A DNA stretch of 64,000 nt from Fremontodendron californicum (lineage: Eukaryota > Streptophyta > Magnoliopsida > Malvales > Malvaceae), in contig JAULJL010000041.1 of assembly GCA_030761205.1 (NCBI GenBank), positions 1,870,001 to 1,934,000 of the forward strand, given 5' to 3'. The translations under genes and the position numbers were made by a program. The first letter of the stretch is position 1. Every line of letters begins with the position of its first letter. Under the pieces are notes generated by a model. The model made no database searches. It had not been told where the DNA came from and saw only the letters and a program-made list of their open reading frames with translations. Positions 33,018 through 46,300 of this stretch are shown piece after piece.

Positions 33018-33576
33018 GTTTTAACACCCCCATCCCACATCGGGAAACTCTGAGGATCTGCTATGATATATATGTAGAGACTTAAACTCATACTTGTGAG
33101 GCGCCTTTTGTAGGACAAAACCGTGAGACTTTCGGGTCAAAGCGGACAATACCTCACAGGTTGGGTACGGGTCTCCACAAATGGTATCAGAGCAAACACC
33201 GGCTGGAATATGAGAGCGAAGTGCTACATCGTGGGAGCCACTTCTAGAATCTTAAGGGAGCTAAGTGCTATACCGTGAAAGCCACCTCTAGAATCCTAAG
33301 AGAGCTAAGTGCTACACGATGCGAGCCACCTCTAGAATCCCAATGCCCGGTGTGATCCTAGTTCTATCTGTTATGTGTTGGGCTTAACGAGGATGTCAAG
33401 CTTTAACAGGGGGAGTTTGTAACGCCCTCAATCAGACAATGGGAAACTTTGAGGATCCGCTATGATATGTATGTAAAAACTTAAACCCATACTTGTGAGG
33501 CGCCTTTTGTGGGACAAAACTGTGAGACTTTCAGGTCAAAACGGACAATACCTCGCAGGTAGGGTGTGGATCTCTT
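33018..33576 (+). mobile_element. TRIM (terminal-repeat retrotransposon in miniature)
   Basis: Two direct repeats of about 160 bp (33018-33179 and 33418-33576, the second cut short) flank a 240-bp interior. A primer-binding site TGGTATCAGAGC (initiator-tRNA-Met) lies at 33182-33193 right after the first LTR, and a polypurine tract CAGGGGGA at 33407-33414 right before the second. No coding capacity. These are the defining features of TRIM elements. The interior holds three 45-bp tandem repeats. The second LTR ends where the next retroelement begins at 33577. Confidence 0.85.
33219..33343 (+). repeat. Three tandem 45-bp repeats inside the TRIM
   Basis: Each unit runs through AAGTGCTAC, GTGGGAGCCAC-type and CTCTAGAATC phrases with a few substitutions between copies. 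Function unknown. Confidence 0.8.
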
Positions 33577-35993
33577 TGTCACACCCCAAACCCGAGGATT
33601 TAGGACGTAACAATGCCGCATACTCATGAGACGAATCCCACAAGCATGCAAGGCAACTTATATCTTACTAAATCGAAAACCACAACTCAAAGAGTCTCCA
33701 AAATTACAGATTTAAAAACCTCAAGTCTCCAAAAATTTCAATATTACACCTTGATCGAAAAATACAAAAATATTCTAGGCTTTCTAGCTAATTAACGAAT
33801 CGACTAAAACTGATATCAAATTACTCACATCTAATGTATCATACGACTAAAAGCAGATACTAAACTTGCAAACAAAAGCTCTCGTCAAAACTAAGCTCCG
33901 AAGATGCATATATCGAAATCTGAAAAGTAAGAAAAAAATAAAGGAATGAGTACGAATACTCAGCAAGTAACCGACATCCCCTCAGTTGGATTAAGCATGC
34001 TACAAAACACTTAGGCCAAAATTACCAATACTTATGAATCGAAAATAATAATAGGTAATCTTATAGTCAAAACCGTATTTATTCTAAAATCAGATTATCA
34101 AATAACAGAACTAAGCAAAATTTCACAAATTATTGATTTTCAATAGTCTCTCATAACATACTAAGACCACACTTAACCCCTATGGCATAGGTCAGAACGG
34201 AAACCACAATTAACCCCAGTGGCAATAAGTCAGAAGTATATCAGAAGCAACCAATGGCTGCATATATCGAGTATCACAAAAACCACAATTTTAAACCGGT
34301 GGCATGGTGGAAATCGATTTCTATCACAAAGTACATATCGACATGGCCAACGTTTAACCCCCGTTGACAAGGTCAGAGCATAGTCATACTAGGAGACAAA
34401 TCAAAACAAAACATATTTTTGGATTACCCAACTATAAAATCGATAGTCATGCATTTTAAAAACACATCTCGTACAAAGCAAATTTCGTATTTTCTTTCAA
34501 AGCATATTATGTAGTAAATTGTATTCATAATTTTAGATAAACAAATAGGTATATACATATAGTTGAACAAAAATCATATTCGAAAATCAAATCAAAACGA
34601 AATCAAGTTCTGAAATCATATCAAAGAATATCATATATATATATATATACTTTGCATGCTTAACCCGATTTAACAAATCGAGGGACAAAACATTTTACAT
34701 TATATACAAAATCTAAGCACGATAAAGCTGATTTTTATGGTGTCAAAACACCAGAGGGATATCAAGTCACTTACCTGAACTCGCTATACCGAAACATGAA
34801 ATAACGAACTCAATCCTCTCGAATTTCCATCTTTTCAATAACTTAGCTCGACTCTAAAATAGTCAAAAACCTATTCTTAATCATATAAGCAAATAAAACT
34901 AATCATGCTCTTGAAATATCATTTATACCATAAAATCATCCAAAATATCTCAAAACTTTCTAATTATCAAATCTGCCAACTTGTGTAGCGCTTACTAAAT
35001 TAGTCATATCTTAAGCTACAAAATTAGAAATCATGATCCGTTTGAAGATTTAAAAACTAGACTTAATAATATTTTCATCCATATAAATCTCAAATCATAA
35101 CTCACCATAGATAATTTACAGAAAAATCTCGAAATTACCCCTGACGCAATTTTCAGGCAGCCTAAATAGTGTTTACTAAAAATAAGATATCTTCACTTAG
35201 AAAACTCGGATTTCAATTTCGTTAAGTCCATTAAAAACTAGACTTGATAAGATTTCCAACCATATAAGGCCTAACTCATAACTCTTTTTAGATAAAATGC
35301 AGTAATTTTTGTAATTTACCTTTGATGCTGTTTCCAGACAGCACACACATCTCTTGGTAAAAATTGATTATCTTTTCGTAGGAAACTCGAAATTCCATTT
35401 CGTTTATCTCGTTAGAAAGCAAACTCAAATATCTATCCGACCATATATAATAATCATACTGAAAGCTAACAGATTAATACAAAATATTTCTTTAATGCAC
35501 AACTGCAGACAACACTTTCACTCAAAATAGAATTTCTCATTCTTTTATATTCATAAAATTTGGGTTTCATTTACCAGCCCTTAAATCTAATAGAAATCAT
35601 GATTATCTCTTTATTAATCATAAAATAAAACTCAATAACTTTACACAAATTAATCAAGAAGAATCATGAGAATTTCATAGATTTTCTAGGTTTTTAATTT
35701 TCATCCAAATTCTAACAATCTAATAAACCATTTGTTTTGCAAATCAAAAGAGGGCTTTTACTTACCTTAATCTTTCAATCTTGAAGACAAAAACTTCAAT
35801 TTCCATCCTTTCTCTTCTCCTTTAGGGTTTCTCTTCTTTTTCCCAATTTTTTTCTGACTGCCAAAGAAAACTGCCGATAGGTTGTCTCTTTTTTCCTTTT
35901 TTTTAACCCTAATATTTTAATATTGGCTGATGGGCTTGAGTCAAAATCAATCTTTAACATACTTGGGCCCTTATTTTTGGGCTGGGTGTTACA
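33577..35993 (-). repeat. Left (3') LTR of the LARD-like element
   Basis: 2417 bp, starting TGTCACACCCC and ending GGTGTTACA. It is followed by the polypurine complement CTCCCCCACTT at 35996-36006. It contains two blocks of about 180 bp that resemble each other (about 34970-35160 and 35160-35350, both with TTAGAAA/AAACTCGGAATT-type and AGACTTGATAAGATTTCC-type phrases). Confidence 0.85.
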
Positions 35994-38430
35994 TACTCCC
36001 CCACTTAAAAGAATTTGATCCTCAAGGTTTGTCCGTCTCTCAACAAATGGCACATGCAATTTACCTCTTAAAATGATCCATAAGGTATATATAATCTAAC
36101 AAGCTTCAATCAAAACTCTCCTGATCTTCATCCAATGACTAAGTCGACATAAATTTCACCTTATATCTTACGTGACGAAGTGATCAGACATTCCAAGTAT
36201 CAATTTTGAGTTCTTGTCTAAAAACGCAGCAATAAAAGTATAAGTTTATTACGGATTCCATATATTCCAAAGCATACTAAATACACATTTATCACGACAG
36301 ACTAAGCAATTTTATTTTGTTGTAACTCCAACTTTATTCAACTAATTTCTTAATAACAAAAATCAAATATAAAAAATTTGCTCCAATTTCATAACTCATG
36401 CATTCTCAAAATTTTCAAATATCGAAATCTATAATCTCTTCACTGTTATCACATAATCAGTATCCATTTATAAAGAATTCACTACTTGCTGAGTTAACAA
36501 AAATTCAAAATTTGTAATTGAACTCAAATCATGCTTCCACTGCGCACTCTAATAATTTATTTAAACATGACCTCAAGACCAACAAAATTGACTTTCATGC
36601 TATTCTCTTACACCAACATAATCACCAATCCACGACATCTCTATAATATAATTTTCAATTCATATCATGTAATCATGACCATGTACAACTTAAATCCGAT
36701 TTATAATATCAACAACCCACTTAGTCACCTCAAAAATATCACATACAAATTTATCTTCTTTTTTTTTTACTCGAAACATTTCCTATCAACTTGACAATAA
36801 TAAATTGTGACAAGGATCAAACTAATATTAGATCATATCCATAAGTTTCACACCACAAAAATTCAAACATATTCTTTGAGTGCCTAAGTCATCTCCAAAT
36901 CCAAATATTATTCATTTTCAAAATTCAAAGGTTAATATATCACACAACAATTACACTATTTACAAAACTTATAATCATCATAATATCTCAAACTTTTTCT
37001 TTGAGCAAATATATTATCATATTATGGTCAAAGTCAAAATATGTTTACCATAATAAAAAATCCTCTTTTCAATATGTCAACCGTATAACTCCAAATAATA
37101 GACTTCATGTTAAGGTCACACTTATAAATACCAAACACATGCATAACTCATAAATTTTCTCAAATTCTACAAAATTGAATCCATAATCAAATCACCAAAT
37201 ATAGAAAACCGTCACTAATAATACTTATTCCAAACCAATGTAAATCGTAAATTTTTTTTTTATAACCATAACCTTAGGCGCTTAACTCTTATATACAAAA
37301 CTATAACATGTTAAATATGATAATTGATAATCTCCAAATGGAAAATTCTCATATTGCTCCTCAATTAAAATTATATTCGCAAACTAATCACAACGGCCAT
37401 TTCAAATTCATTGCACTCCAAAATAGAAATCGAATGATCCACTTCAAATAATTTCATAAAACACCAATTCACATCATCAAGCTTAGATCTTTTCTTTTTC
37501 TATTAACCAAACCACACCAAATTGAGCAAATAACCTCTTAATACGTCAAAATACTAATTCAACACAGTGTATGATTAAAACTCAAAATCCACTAAGACAT
37601 TATTCAATCATTATACCAATAGACATCTCTTAATCAAACTTCAATAAATGCCTAATATATCAATTCTTATCATCAAGTTAGGTATAGCTCTTAAAATCAA
37701 AACCATATCAATTTCACTGAATATCCTCATTTGCATCTTAATCCAGTTGATCATAAGTGAAATTTAAAACATAATCCATTAAGGAAAAGTTCACCAAAAC
37801 CAATATCAATAAATATCTTAAATTCCAAATGTCATTTATTGTCAACTTCTATATTTCAAATTTTAATCTCAACAAAATATAATTAGATCGGTGGTCAAAG
37901 ATTCTCTGAATATCCATCACAAAATTTCAAAATCTCTAAAGATCAAAATTAAGACTTCAAACCCTAAAACCTCAAAAGATCAAAATCTTTCTTCGCAATA
38001 ATTATCAAGCTTAAAATATCCAACTTATCAAAAGTCGCACCAAAGTCACTTCATTACAAACGTATCATCTCATGACAATTCTAAAATTTCTTACTTTAAC
38101 TCCAAGTAGGTACAATCAAGATCATGATCAAAGATTTATCAAAGGTCCATAAGCAAAGCTCAAAACAATTCACTAAAAAACGAAAAATCAACTTCAAATC
38201 TATAGAATTTACGAAGATCAATATTATTCTATATAAGAAGCCTGATCCTAACATAATTATCTTATCACAACTCACACCAATAATTCATCACTTGCAACTT
38301 ATCTTTACTATTTCATCAAATTCACCAAGCTTTCTACTCATCACAAATTTCGAAACTAATGTCGAATAATAATCGGAATAAGAATCCTAAGATCCACAGA
38401 ATCACAAACCTAAGGTCTGATTCCACTCTT
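35994..38430 (-). other. Interior of the LARD-like element, non-coding
   Basis: Strikingly even A/C-rich (plus strand) sequence of about 25% G+C with almost no G on the plus strand over long stretches. No domain of a retrotransposon polyprotein was found. The primer-binding site complement is at 38414-38425. Confidence 0.7.
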
Positions 38431-40848
38431 TATCACGCCCCAAACCCGAGGATTTAGGACGTAACAACGTCGCATACTCATGAGACGAATCCCACAAGCA
38501 TGCAAGGCAACTTATATCTTACTAAATCGAAAACCACAACTCAATGAGTCTCCAAAATTACAGATTTAAAACTCAATTCTCCAAAATTTTCAATATTACA
38601 CTTTGATCGAAAAATACAAAAATATTCTAGGCTTTCTAGCTAGTTAACGAATCGACTAAAACTGATATCAAATTACTCACATCCAATGTATCATACGACT
38701 AAAAGCATATACTAAACTTGCAAACAAAAGCTCTCGTCAAAACTAAGCTCTGAAGATGCATATATCGAAATCTGAAAAGTAAGGAAAAAATAAAAGAATG
38801 AGTACGAATACTCAGCAAGTAACCGACATCCCCTCAGTTGGATTAAGCATGCTACAAAATATTTAGGCCAAAATTACCAATACTTCTAAATCGAAAATAA
38901 TAATGGGTAATCTTATAGTCAAAAACGTATTTATTCTAAAATCATATTATCAGATAAGAGAACTAAGCAAAATTTTACAAATTATTGATTTTCAATAGTC
39001 TCCCGTAACATACTAAGCCCATATTTAACCCCTATGGCATAGGTCAGAACGAAAACCACAATTAACCCCAGTGGCAATGGGTCAGAAGTATATCAGAAGC
39101 AACCAATGGCTGCATATATCGAGTATCACAAAAACCACAATTCTAAATCGGTGGCACGGTTGAAATCGATTTCTATCACAAAGTACATGTCGACATGGCC
39201 AACGTTTAACCCCCGTTGACAGGGTCAGAGCATAGTCATATAGGAGACAAATCAAAACAAAACATATTTTTGGATTACCCAACTATAAAAGCAATAGTCA
39301 TGCATTTTACAAAACACATCTCGTACAAAGCAAATTTCGTATTTTCTTTCAAAGCATATTATGTAGTAAATTGTATTCATAATTTTAGATAAACAAATAG
39401 GTATATACATATAGTTGAACAAAAATCATATTCGAAGATCAAATAAACGAAATCAAATTCTGAAATCATATCAAAGAATATCATGTATATACTTTGCATG
39501 CTTAACCCGATTTAACAAATCGAGGGACAAAACATTTTACATTATATACAAAATCTAAGCACGATGAAGCTGACTTTTATGGTGTCAAAACACCAAAGGG
39601 ATATCAAGTCACTTACCTGAACTCGCTAAACCGAAACACGAAATAACGAACTCAATCCTCTCAAAGTTCCATCTTTTCAATAAATTAGCTCGTCTCTAAA
39701 ATAGTCAAAAACCTATTCTCAATCATATAAGCAAATAAAACTAATCATGCTCTTGAAATATCATTTATACCATAAAATCATCCAAAGTATCTCAGAACCT
39801 TCTAATTATCAAATCTGCCAACTTGTGTAGCACTTACTAAATTAGTCATATCTTAAGCTAAAAAATTCGAAATCATGATCCGTTTGAAGATTTAGAAACT
39901 AGACTTAATAGGATTTCATCCATATAAATCTCAAATCATCACTCACCATAGATAATTTATAGAAAAACCCAGAAATTACCCCTGATGCAGTTTTCAGGCA
40001 GCCTGACAGTGTTTACTAAAAATAAGATATCTCCACTTAGAAAACTCGGATTTCAATTCCGTTAAGTCCATTAAAAATAGACTTGATAAGATTTCCAAAC
40101 ATATAAGGCCCAACTCGTAATTCTTTTTAGATAAAATGCAGTAATTTTCGTAATTTATCTCTACTGCTGTTTCCAGACAACACGCACATCTCTTGGTAAA
40201 AATTGATTATCTTTTCGTAGGAAACTTGGAATTCACTTTCGTTTATCTCGTTAGAAAGCATACTCAAATATCTATCTGACCATATATAATAATTATACTA
40301 AAAACTGACAGATTAATATAAAATATTTCTTTAATCCATAACTACAGATAACACTTTCATTCAAAATAGAATTTCTCATTCTTTTATATTCATAACAATT
40401 TGGGTTTCATTTATCAGCCCTTAAATCCAATAGAAATCATTATTATCTCTTTATTAATGATAAAATAAAACCCAATAACTTTACCCAAATCAATCTAGAA
40501 GAATCATGTGAATTTCATAGATTTTTTAGGTTTTTCTCCCAAAAAATTTCATCCAAATTCTAACAATCTAACAAACCATTTGTTTTGCAAATCAAAAGAG
40601 GGCTTTTATTTACCTTAATCTTTCAATCTTGAAGATAAAAACTTCAATTTCCATCCTTTTTCTTCTCCCTTAGGGTTTCTCTTCTTTTCCCCAATTTCTT
40701 TCTGACTGCCAAAAATAAATTGTCGATAGGTTTTCTCTCTTTTTCTTTTATTTTTTTTTAACCTTAATATTTTAATATTGGCTGATGGGCTTGAGTCAAA
40801 ATCAATCTTTAACATACTTGGGCTCTAATTTTTGGGCTGGGTATTACA
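38431..40848 (-). repeat. Right (5') LTR of the LARD-like element
   Basis: 2418 bp, nearly collinear with 33577-35993. Its first dinucleotide is TA instead of TG, which would impair LTR function. A TA-repeat length difference near 39483 distinguishes the copies. Confidence 0.85.
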
Positions 40849-41554
40849 CTAGTAGTAACAACTTCTCCAACGTTAGCCATCTTCCTAGTAGTAGCCACTT
40901 TTTTAGCAGCAGCCATCTTTCCAGTAACCAATATTTCTAGCAGCAAGCAACTTACAACAGTGATTTACTTGACCTTTTCAAGATTGATCGTTGAATTTGA
41001 CTTAGACATATAGGATTCATATTCATATGTAATCAGTTGTCACTGACGTCTTAGACCAATGCTTTTGCCGCTATGAGCTTTTATTTAGCTACTCATAACT
41101 AGCATTGTTGATGGCTTTCAGTGAGGCAAAATCTTCAATGCTAGACATGCGTCTTGAAATGACGCACTCAGCAGTAGGTACTACAACTAACCATGACAAA
41201 GTAAGCGAGATAGGTGAAAGAATGATGCATAGAGTAATTAACTAATCATAAATAACTTAGACTTGAGAGAATTGGTTAAGGGGTAAAGCAGAAGACATTT
41301 CCTTAACAGATTGCGATTTCGGCGCAGGCACATTCCACACATCGTGTCTTTGCCTTTGCTTACCTGTGCTTCCACTAAAAATGGGTGCAATAGTCTCGAC
41401 AATAGCCGTCGGGGATGTTGTGGCTATTGTTGGTGGAATATAAGAACTAATGGAGGTTGAATAAAAGGTGTGCGATAGGCCCAACCCAATATGGCTAGCA
41501 ATAATAAAATATGAGTGGAATGGTTGGCGGGTCTTTCCCTTGTGTTAGGCACAC
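40849..41554. other. Intergenic DNA, no gene recognised
   Basis: The first 130 bp repeat phrases such as TAGCAGCAGCCATCTT and TAGTAGTAGCCA, a short degenerate tandem array. A 75-codon minus-strand frame at 41257-41484 is rich in S, T and P and unrecognised. It may be a piece of an old retroelement that continues after the insertions at 41558 and 43013. Confidence 0.4.
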
Positions 41555-41557
41555 TAA

Positions 41558-42849
41558 GGTCCGTTTGTTTCGCGGAAAATAACTTTCGAAAAATTATTTT
41601 TGAAAAATGAATTTATTTTATGGATGATATTTTTTTATGTTTGGATAATTCTGCGTAAAATATTTTTGGTTGTTTGGCAAATTTTTCGGAAAATACTGAA
41701 AATATTTTGGGTATTTTTGGGGTCTGTAACCTTCCCTGTAAAGGAAACTCAAAAAAATTTGCCAAATCCGAACAGGTTTTCTCACCAATGATTCACCCAT
41801 ATCCCTTTCAAGTATTTGAAGAACTCTATCTGCATAAAACTCGCCCAAATTATCTTTTGGATCTTTCCATGATTTTTCCAAGGATTCATGAACAATAATT
41901 GATTCAAGAAGTGCCCCTCAAATTTCTCACACTCATCATACCTCCTCAGTGCCCTAACACGTACTTTTGTTACTCCATCCAAATACTGCTCCAACAAGGA
42001 GCTATTGTTCTGGTCATCAGCTCTCATTTGTGGATTACTGACTTCAGCTTTAAACAAAATATCACCTTGTTTACTTCTGGAACACATTTTGAAATTAACA
42101 AACCCAAGCTCACAGCACTTACATTCTAAAGGCTTTCCATTGGCATCTAATATCTCAGGACTCAATTGGGCATTTCTCTTTTTACCAGAATCATCATTAA
42201 AATCAAAGCCAGGAAAATAGTTTGACGAAACCACAATCTTCGGATAAATCAAACCAAAAGGAACAAGAGCAGAACCTAAAACAATAGAATTCATAAAACA
42301 AAATCCCCAACCTAAACTCCTAATACCACTCTCCAAAAACTCAAAACCCAAATTTTCAAAACCTTCATTTTCCCACGACTGAAACTTTAAATCAACCCAA
42401 CAACAATGAATATCCCTACTAACAACGCATCATTCACACTCTCAAAAATATTTTTAGAAAATAAGGAAATATTTTTTGGATATTTTTCAAGTTGATTGAA
42501 GATCAAAGAAAAAAAGAAAATAAGGAAGGAAAAAGGAAAAAGAAAAAAAAACACGAATTTATCGGTGGTGTTGCTGGTGAGACAAAGGCACGACGATGGT
42601 GGTATTTTACAGAGGAGACAATGGAGGCAGATGAGGTAGATGAAGCTTTCCCTTTTTACAGAGGAGGTAGATGGGTCTGTAAAATGCCTTTCCCTTTTCA
42701 AAAGGGGAAGATATTTTACGTTAAACTTAAAGGATTTTACGTTGACCCGTATAACATTTTACGTTGACTAAGATTATTTTCCTGAACCAAACACGAAAAA
42801 ATACTGAAAATGTTTTTCGTAAAACATTTTCAGCCAAACAAACACATCC
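41558..42849. mobile_element. PIF/Harbinger-like element with captured gene fragment
   Basis: A 1292-bp unit starting GGTCCGTTTGTTTCGCGG and ending with the inverse of GGATGTGTTTGTTTGGC. Several GGAAAAT- and TTTTACG-type subterminal phrases occur in opposite orientation at the two ends. TAA flanks both sides (41555-41557, 42850-42852), as does the longer CTAAG if the boundary is shifted by one base. The termini are like those at 19608. The interior contains a gene-like segment on the minus strand and no transposase. Confidence 0.65.
41782..42351 (-). pseudogene. Captured fragment of an unidentified plant gene
   Basis: An open frame of 189 codons. The middle (about residues 42-150) has the look of a conserved eukaryotic protein, with FPGFDFNDDSGKKR, ECKCCELGF, FKMCSRSKQGD and VRVRALRRYDECEKFEGHF, in contrast to the surrounding A/T-rich DNA. 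The CxCC...C spacing could bind metal. The last 35 residues drift into transposon subterminal sequence, so the host protein is truncated here. I do not recognise the parent family with certainty. An expressed chimeric protein is possible but unsupported. Confidence 0.5.
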
Positions 42850-43012
42850 TAAGTTGTCGATGTGGTGAGCCGCAACTTGGCTAGAGTTGTCTCGCCATTG
42901 GTCCAGGGAGGAGCCGAAGGTGTGTCGTCACAGCTAGCCAAGGAAGGACTAGCACTGTGGGCCACTGTATTGTCAGCGATGCAGGGTTGGATGAGTCATC
43001 TACTGTTCTTGG

Positions 43013-43329
43013 TGTTAAAATTTGAATGAAAGAATAAAATGAAGAACTGATAAACTAAAGAGCAGAAGAATAGAAATCTATTTCTATCTTTTAGAAATCA
43101 GAACTTAATTTACATTTGTGCATTAGCACTCCTTAAATACTAAAATTTACAAGTTGTGAACATTCAAGCTAAGATTCTAACATTTCAGTTGCTCTATCAT
43201 TGCAGCTGGCATCATTGAATGCATGCAGCTGCCATTGTTGAAGTTGTTAGTCTTGACTTCTTGAAGATTTGTTAGGTGCATCCTTTTTTGACAAGTTTAT
43301 TCAACAAAGGATGCTTTGATATTCCAACA
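43013..43329 (-). repeat. 3' LTR of the older Copia
   Basis: 317 bp, TGTTAAAATTTG...TTCCAACA on the plus strand. Confidence 0.95.
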
Positions 43330-43336
43330 CTCCCCC

Positions 43337-46300
43337 TCAAGTTGGTACGTAAATGTTTTTGATGCCCAACTTGTCTAGTGAGCTTTGGAAACTTTTACTG
43401 GATACGGCCTTGGTAAGCATATCTGCTAGTTGATCTTCTGATCTGACAAAAGGAAACTTAATAACCTTTTCTTCAAGATTCTGCTTAATGAAGTGTCTAT
43501 CAACCTCAATGTGCTTGGTACGATCATGTTGAACGGGATTGTGAGAAATCTCTATTGCTGCTTTGTTATCACAAAATAGATTCATTTCAGAGTTAAGAAA
43601 GAATCCAATTTCAGTTAACAACCTTTTAAGCCAGAGAAGTTCACACAAACCCTTGGCCATTCCTTTAAACTCCGCTTCAGCACTGGCTAATGCCACTACA
43701 TTCTGTTTCTTACTTCTCCATGAGACTAAATTTCCCCCAACAAAGGTGAAGTATCCAGCAGTAAACTTTCTATCATATATAGATCCTTCCCAATCCGCAT
43801 CAATATAGCCATTAATATTGAGATGATTTTCTTAGAGAACATAAGTCTTCTTCCTGGAGCAGATTTCAAATATCGTAGTATCCGAATTACTGCCAATATA
43901 TGATCTTCACTAGGATTATGCATAAACTAGCTCATTGCGCTAACTGCATAAGCAATATCCGGTCGAGTGTGTGATAGATAAATCAACTTACCTACTAATT
44001 TTTTTATATCTCTCTTTATTAGTAGGTATCTGATCCGGATATTCCCCAAGTTTGTGATTCTGAACAATTGGTGTCTCAGCTAGCTTGCAATCAATCATTT
44101 CTACTTCAGTTAATAAATCTAACACATATTTTCTTTGTGATAGAAATATACCTTGTCTTGACCAGGCCACTTCAATTCCCAGAAAGTATTTAAGTCCCCC
44201 AAGATTCTTCATCTCAAACTCAATACTTAGCTGCTTTTGAAGTTTGAAAATTTCTTCCTTATCATCGACTGTAATAATCATGTCATCCACATAAATTATC
44301 AATGCAGTTACCTTTCCTTTTGTATGTTTTAGGAACATAGTATGATCTGAATTACTCTGTTGAAAGCCATACTTTCTCATCACTGAGCTAAATCTTTCGA
44401 ACCATGCTCGAGGTGATTGTTTCAGTCCATACAATGCCTGCTGTAGCTTACAGACAACTCCAGTCCCTGATGATGTAGTAAACCCAGGTGGAGTATCCAT
44501 ATACACTTCTTCCTCAAGATCTCTATGTAAGAAAGCATTTTTCACATCATATTGAAGTAGTGGCCAGTCTAAGCTTGCCGCAAGTGATAACAAAACTCTT
44601 ACTGTGTTTAGTTTTGGTACCGGTGAAAATGTCTCATGGTAGTCGATGTCATACGTTTGGATATATACTTTGGCTACCATCCTTGCTTTGTATCGTTCAA
44701 TGGAACCATCGGCTTTATGCTTAATGGAAAACATCCACTTGCATCCTACGGTTTTCTTTCCTTTAGGCAACGAAACAATATCCCAAGTTCTATTCTTCTG
44801 CAGTGCCTCCATCTTATCTTGGATAGCCTAGGACCACATCGGATCTGACAGGGCTTCATGTATCCCACAAGGAACATGACAGGAAGAAAGTGTAAGTGCA
44901 AAGGCTTTGAGAGGTCACATGGTTGGCAATCAGGTACTTTGATCTTTTTTCCTCAAAATCAGAAGAGTATCGAGCTGGGGGCTTACCTCTATTGTGCCTA
45001 AAAGGTAAATGATAACCAATAAGAGTATCCAAAATAGTACTGGAAGACGGCATATCAGAACTAACCTCAGAAATGGAGTGTCCAAAAAATTGGTCGGGCG
45101 TCGCGGCACTGGGAGGTGGATGCCGCGGCGTTGAGGTCTCTTCCTAGGTTGGCTCCCAAGAGCGGAGGTCGGGTGTCGCTGTACTAGAAGATGGGTGCAA
45201 TGGCACCACTGGTTGTGGCACCGACTCTGCTGTCTCTTCCATTAGAGCATTTTCAATATCCTGATTTTTCAGATCAAGATCTATCGGGATATTCTCTGGA
45301 GAAGGGTCGATTGGTACATGAGAGAGAGGAGTATTTTCTGAATCAATGGGACAATCCCACCACTTCTGTTCTTCATTCCATGTCTCCCCCTGAAGAATAG
45401 AAGTAGATTATGGTGAAGGAAAAAACTTCTCGGACTCTAAAAAAGTAACATCCATGGTGACATAAGTTTGTTTAGTATATGGATTATAACATCAATACCC
45501 CTTCTTTCCGATGCTATATCCCACAAAGATACAACGAACTGCACAAGGATCAAGTTTAGTCCTTTGATCTTTATGAAGATGAACAAAGGCAACACATCCA
45601 AATACTCGTGGAGGGATAATCATTACAGATGGTAGTATTACTTGACTTGATAGAGCCTGTAATGGAGTCTTGAAGTTCAAAATTTTTTAAGGCATTTGGT
45701 TCATAAAATGTACTGCTGTAACAACGGCATCGTTCCAGTATCTACCAGGCATATGTGCTCCAATTAACAGAGCTCTTGCAGTTCTAAAATATGTCTGTTC
45801 TTTCTTTCAGCTACACCATTCTGTTGTGGGGTACGAGTATAAGAAGTTTCATGAAGAATACCTTTCAAGTTAAAGTATATCTTAAATTCTTGACAGATAT
45901 ACTCTCCGCCATTATCTGAACGAAGTATCCGGACTTTGGCTGAAATTTGATTTTCAATCATAGCATGAAATGCTTGAAACACCCCTAACACCCCATCCTT
46001 GTGTTTTAGCAAATATAGCCAAGTCATCCGAGTACAATCATCTATAATAGACATAAACCAACGAACACCACAAGCAATTGTAATAGGGTCCCCGACATTA
46101 GAATGAATCAAGGCAAATAGAATTTCGCTTCTACTAGAACTTATTGGAAAAGGTACATGATGACTTTTAGCTAAAATGCAAGTCTCACATTTTAGGTTGG
46201 AGTCGTGTACGTCTGAAAATAAATCCGAAAACAAATGCTTCATGTAACTGAATGATGGATGTCCCAACCGATAATGCCATAACCAGATCTGTTTCTTTTT

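Larger units (their letters stand above)
33577..40848 (-). mobile_element. Large non-coding LTR retrotransposon (LARD-like), minus strand
   Basis: Two direct repeats of 2417 and 2418 bp (TGTCACACCCC...GTGTTACA; roughly 95% alike in the parts I compared by eye) surround a 2437-bp interior. On the minus strand a primer-binding site TGGAATCAGACC (10 of 12 bases of the initiator-tRNA-Met site) follows the right-hand LTR after five bases, and a polypurine tract AAGTGGGGGAG precedes the left-hand LTR. No gag, protease, integrase or RT motif is present in any frame. Long LTRs with a non-coding interior match LARD elements, which depend on proteins of an autonomous relative. The flanks do not show a five-base duplication (CTCTT left, CTAGT right), so one side may have been rearranged. 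Confidence 0.85.

Noticed and set aside
33219..33343. CRISPR-like direct repeats
   Set aside because: Three contiguous diverged units without spacers inside a TRIM in a plant genome; not a CRISPR array.
36531..36794. An 87-codon frame in the LARD interior
   Set aside because: Chance frame in G-poor sequence; no gag or pol motif.
33577..40848. A segmental duplication of two 2.4-kb blocks
   Set aside because: The TG...CA ends, the polypurine tract and the primer-binding site identify the blocks as LTRs of one element.
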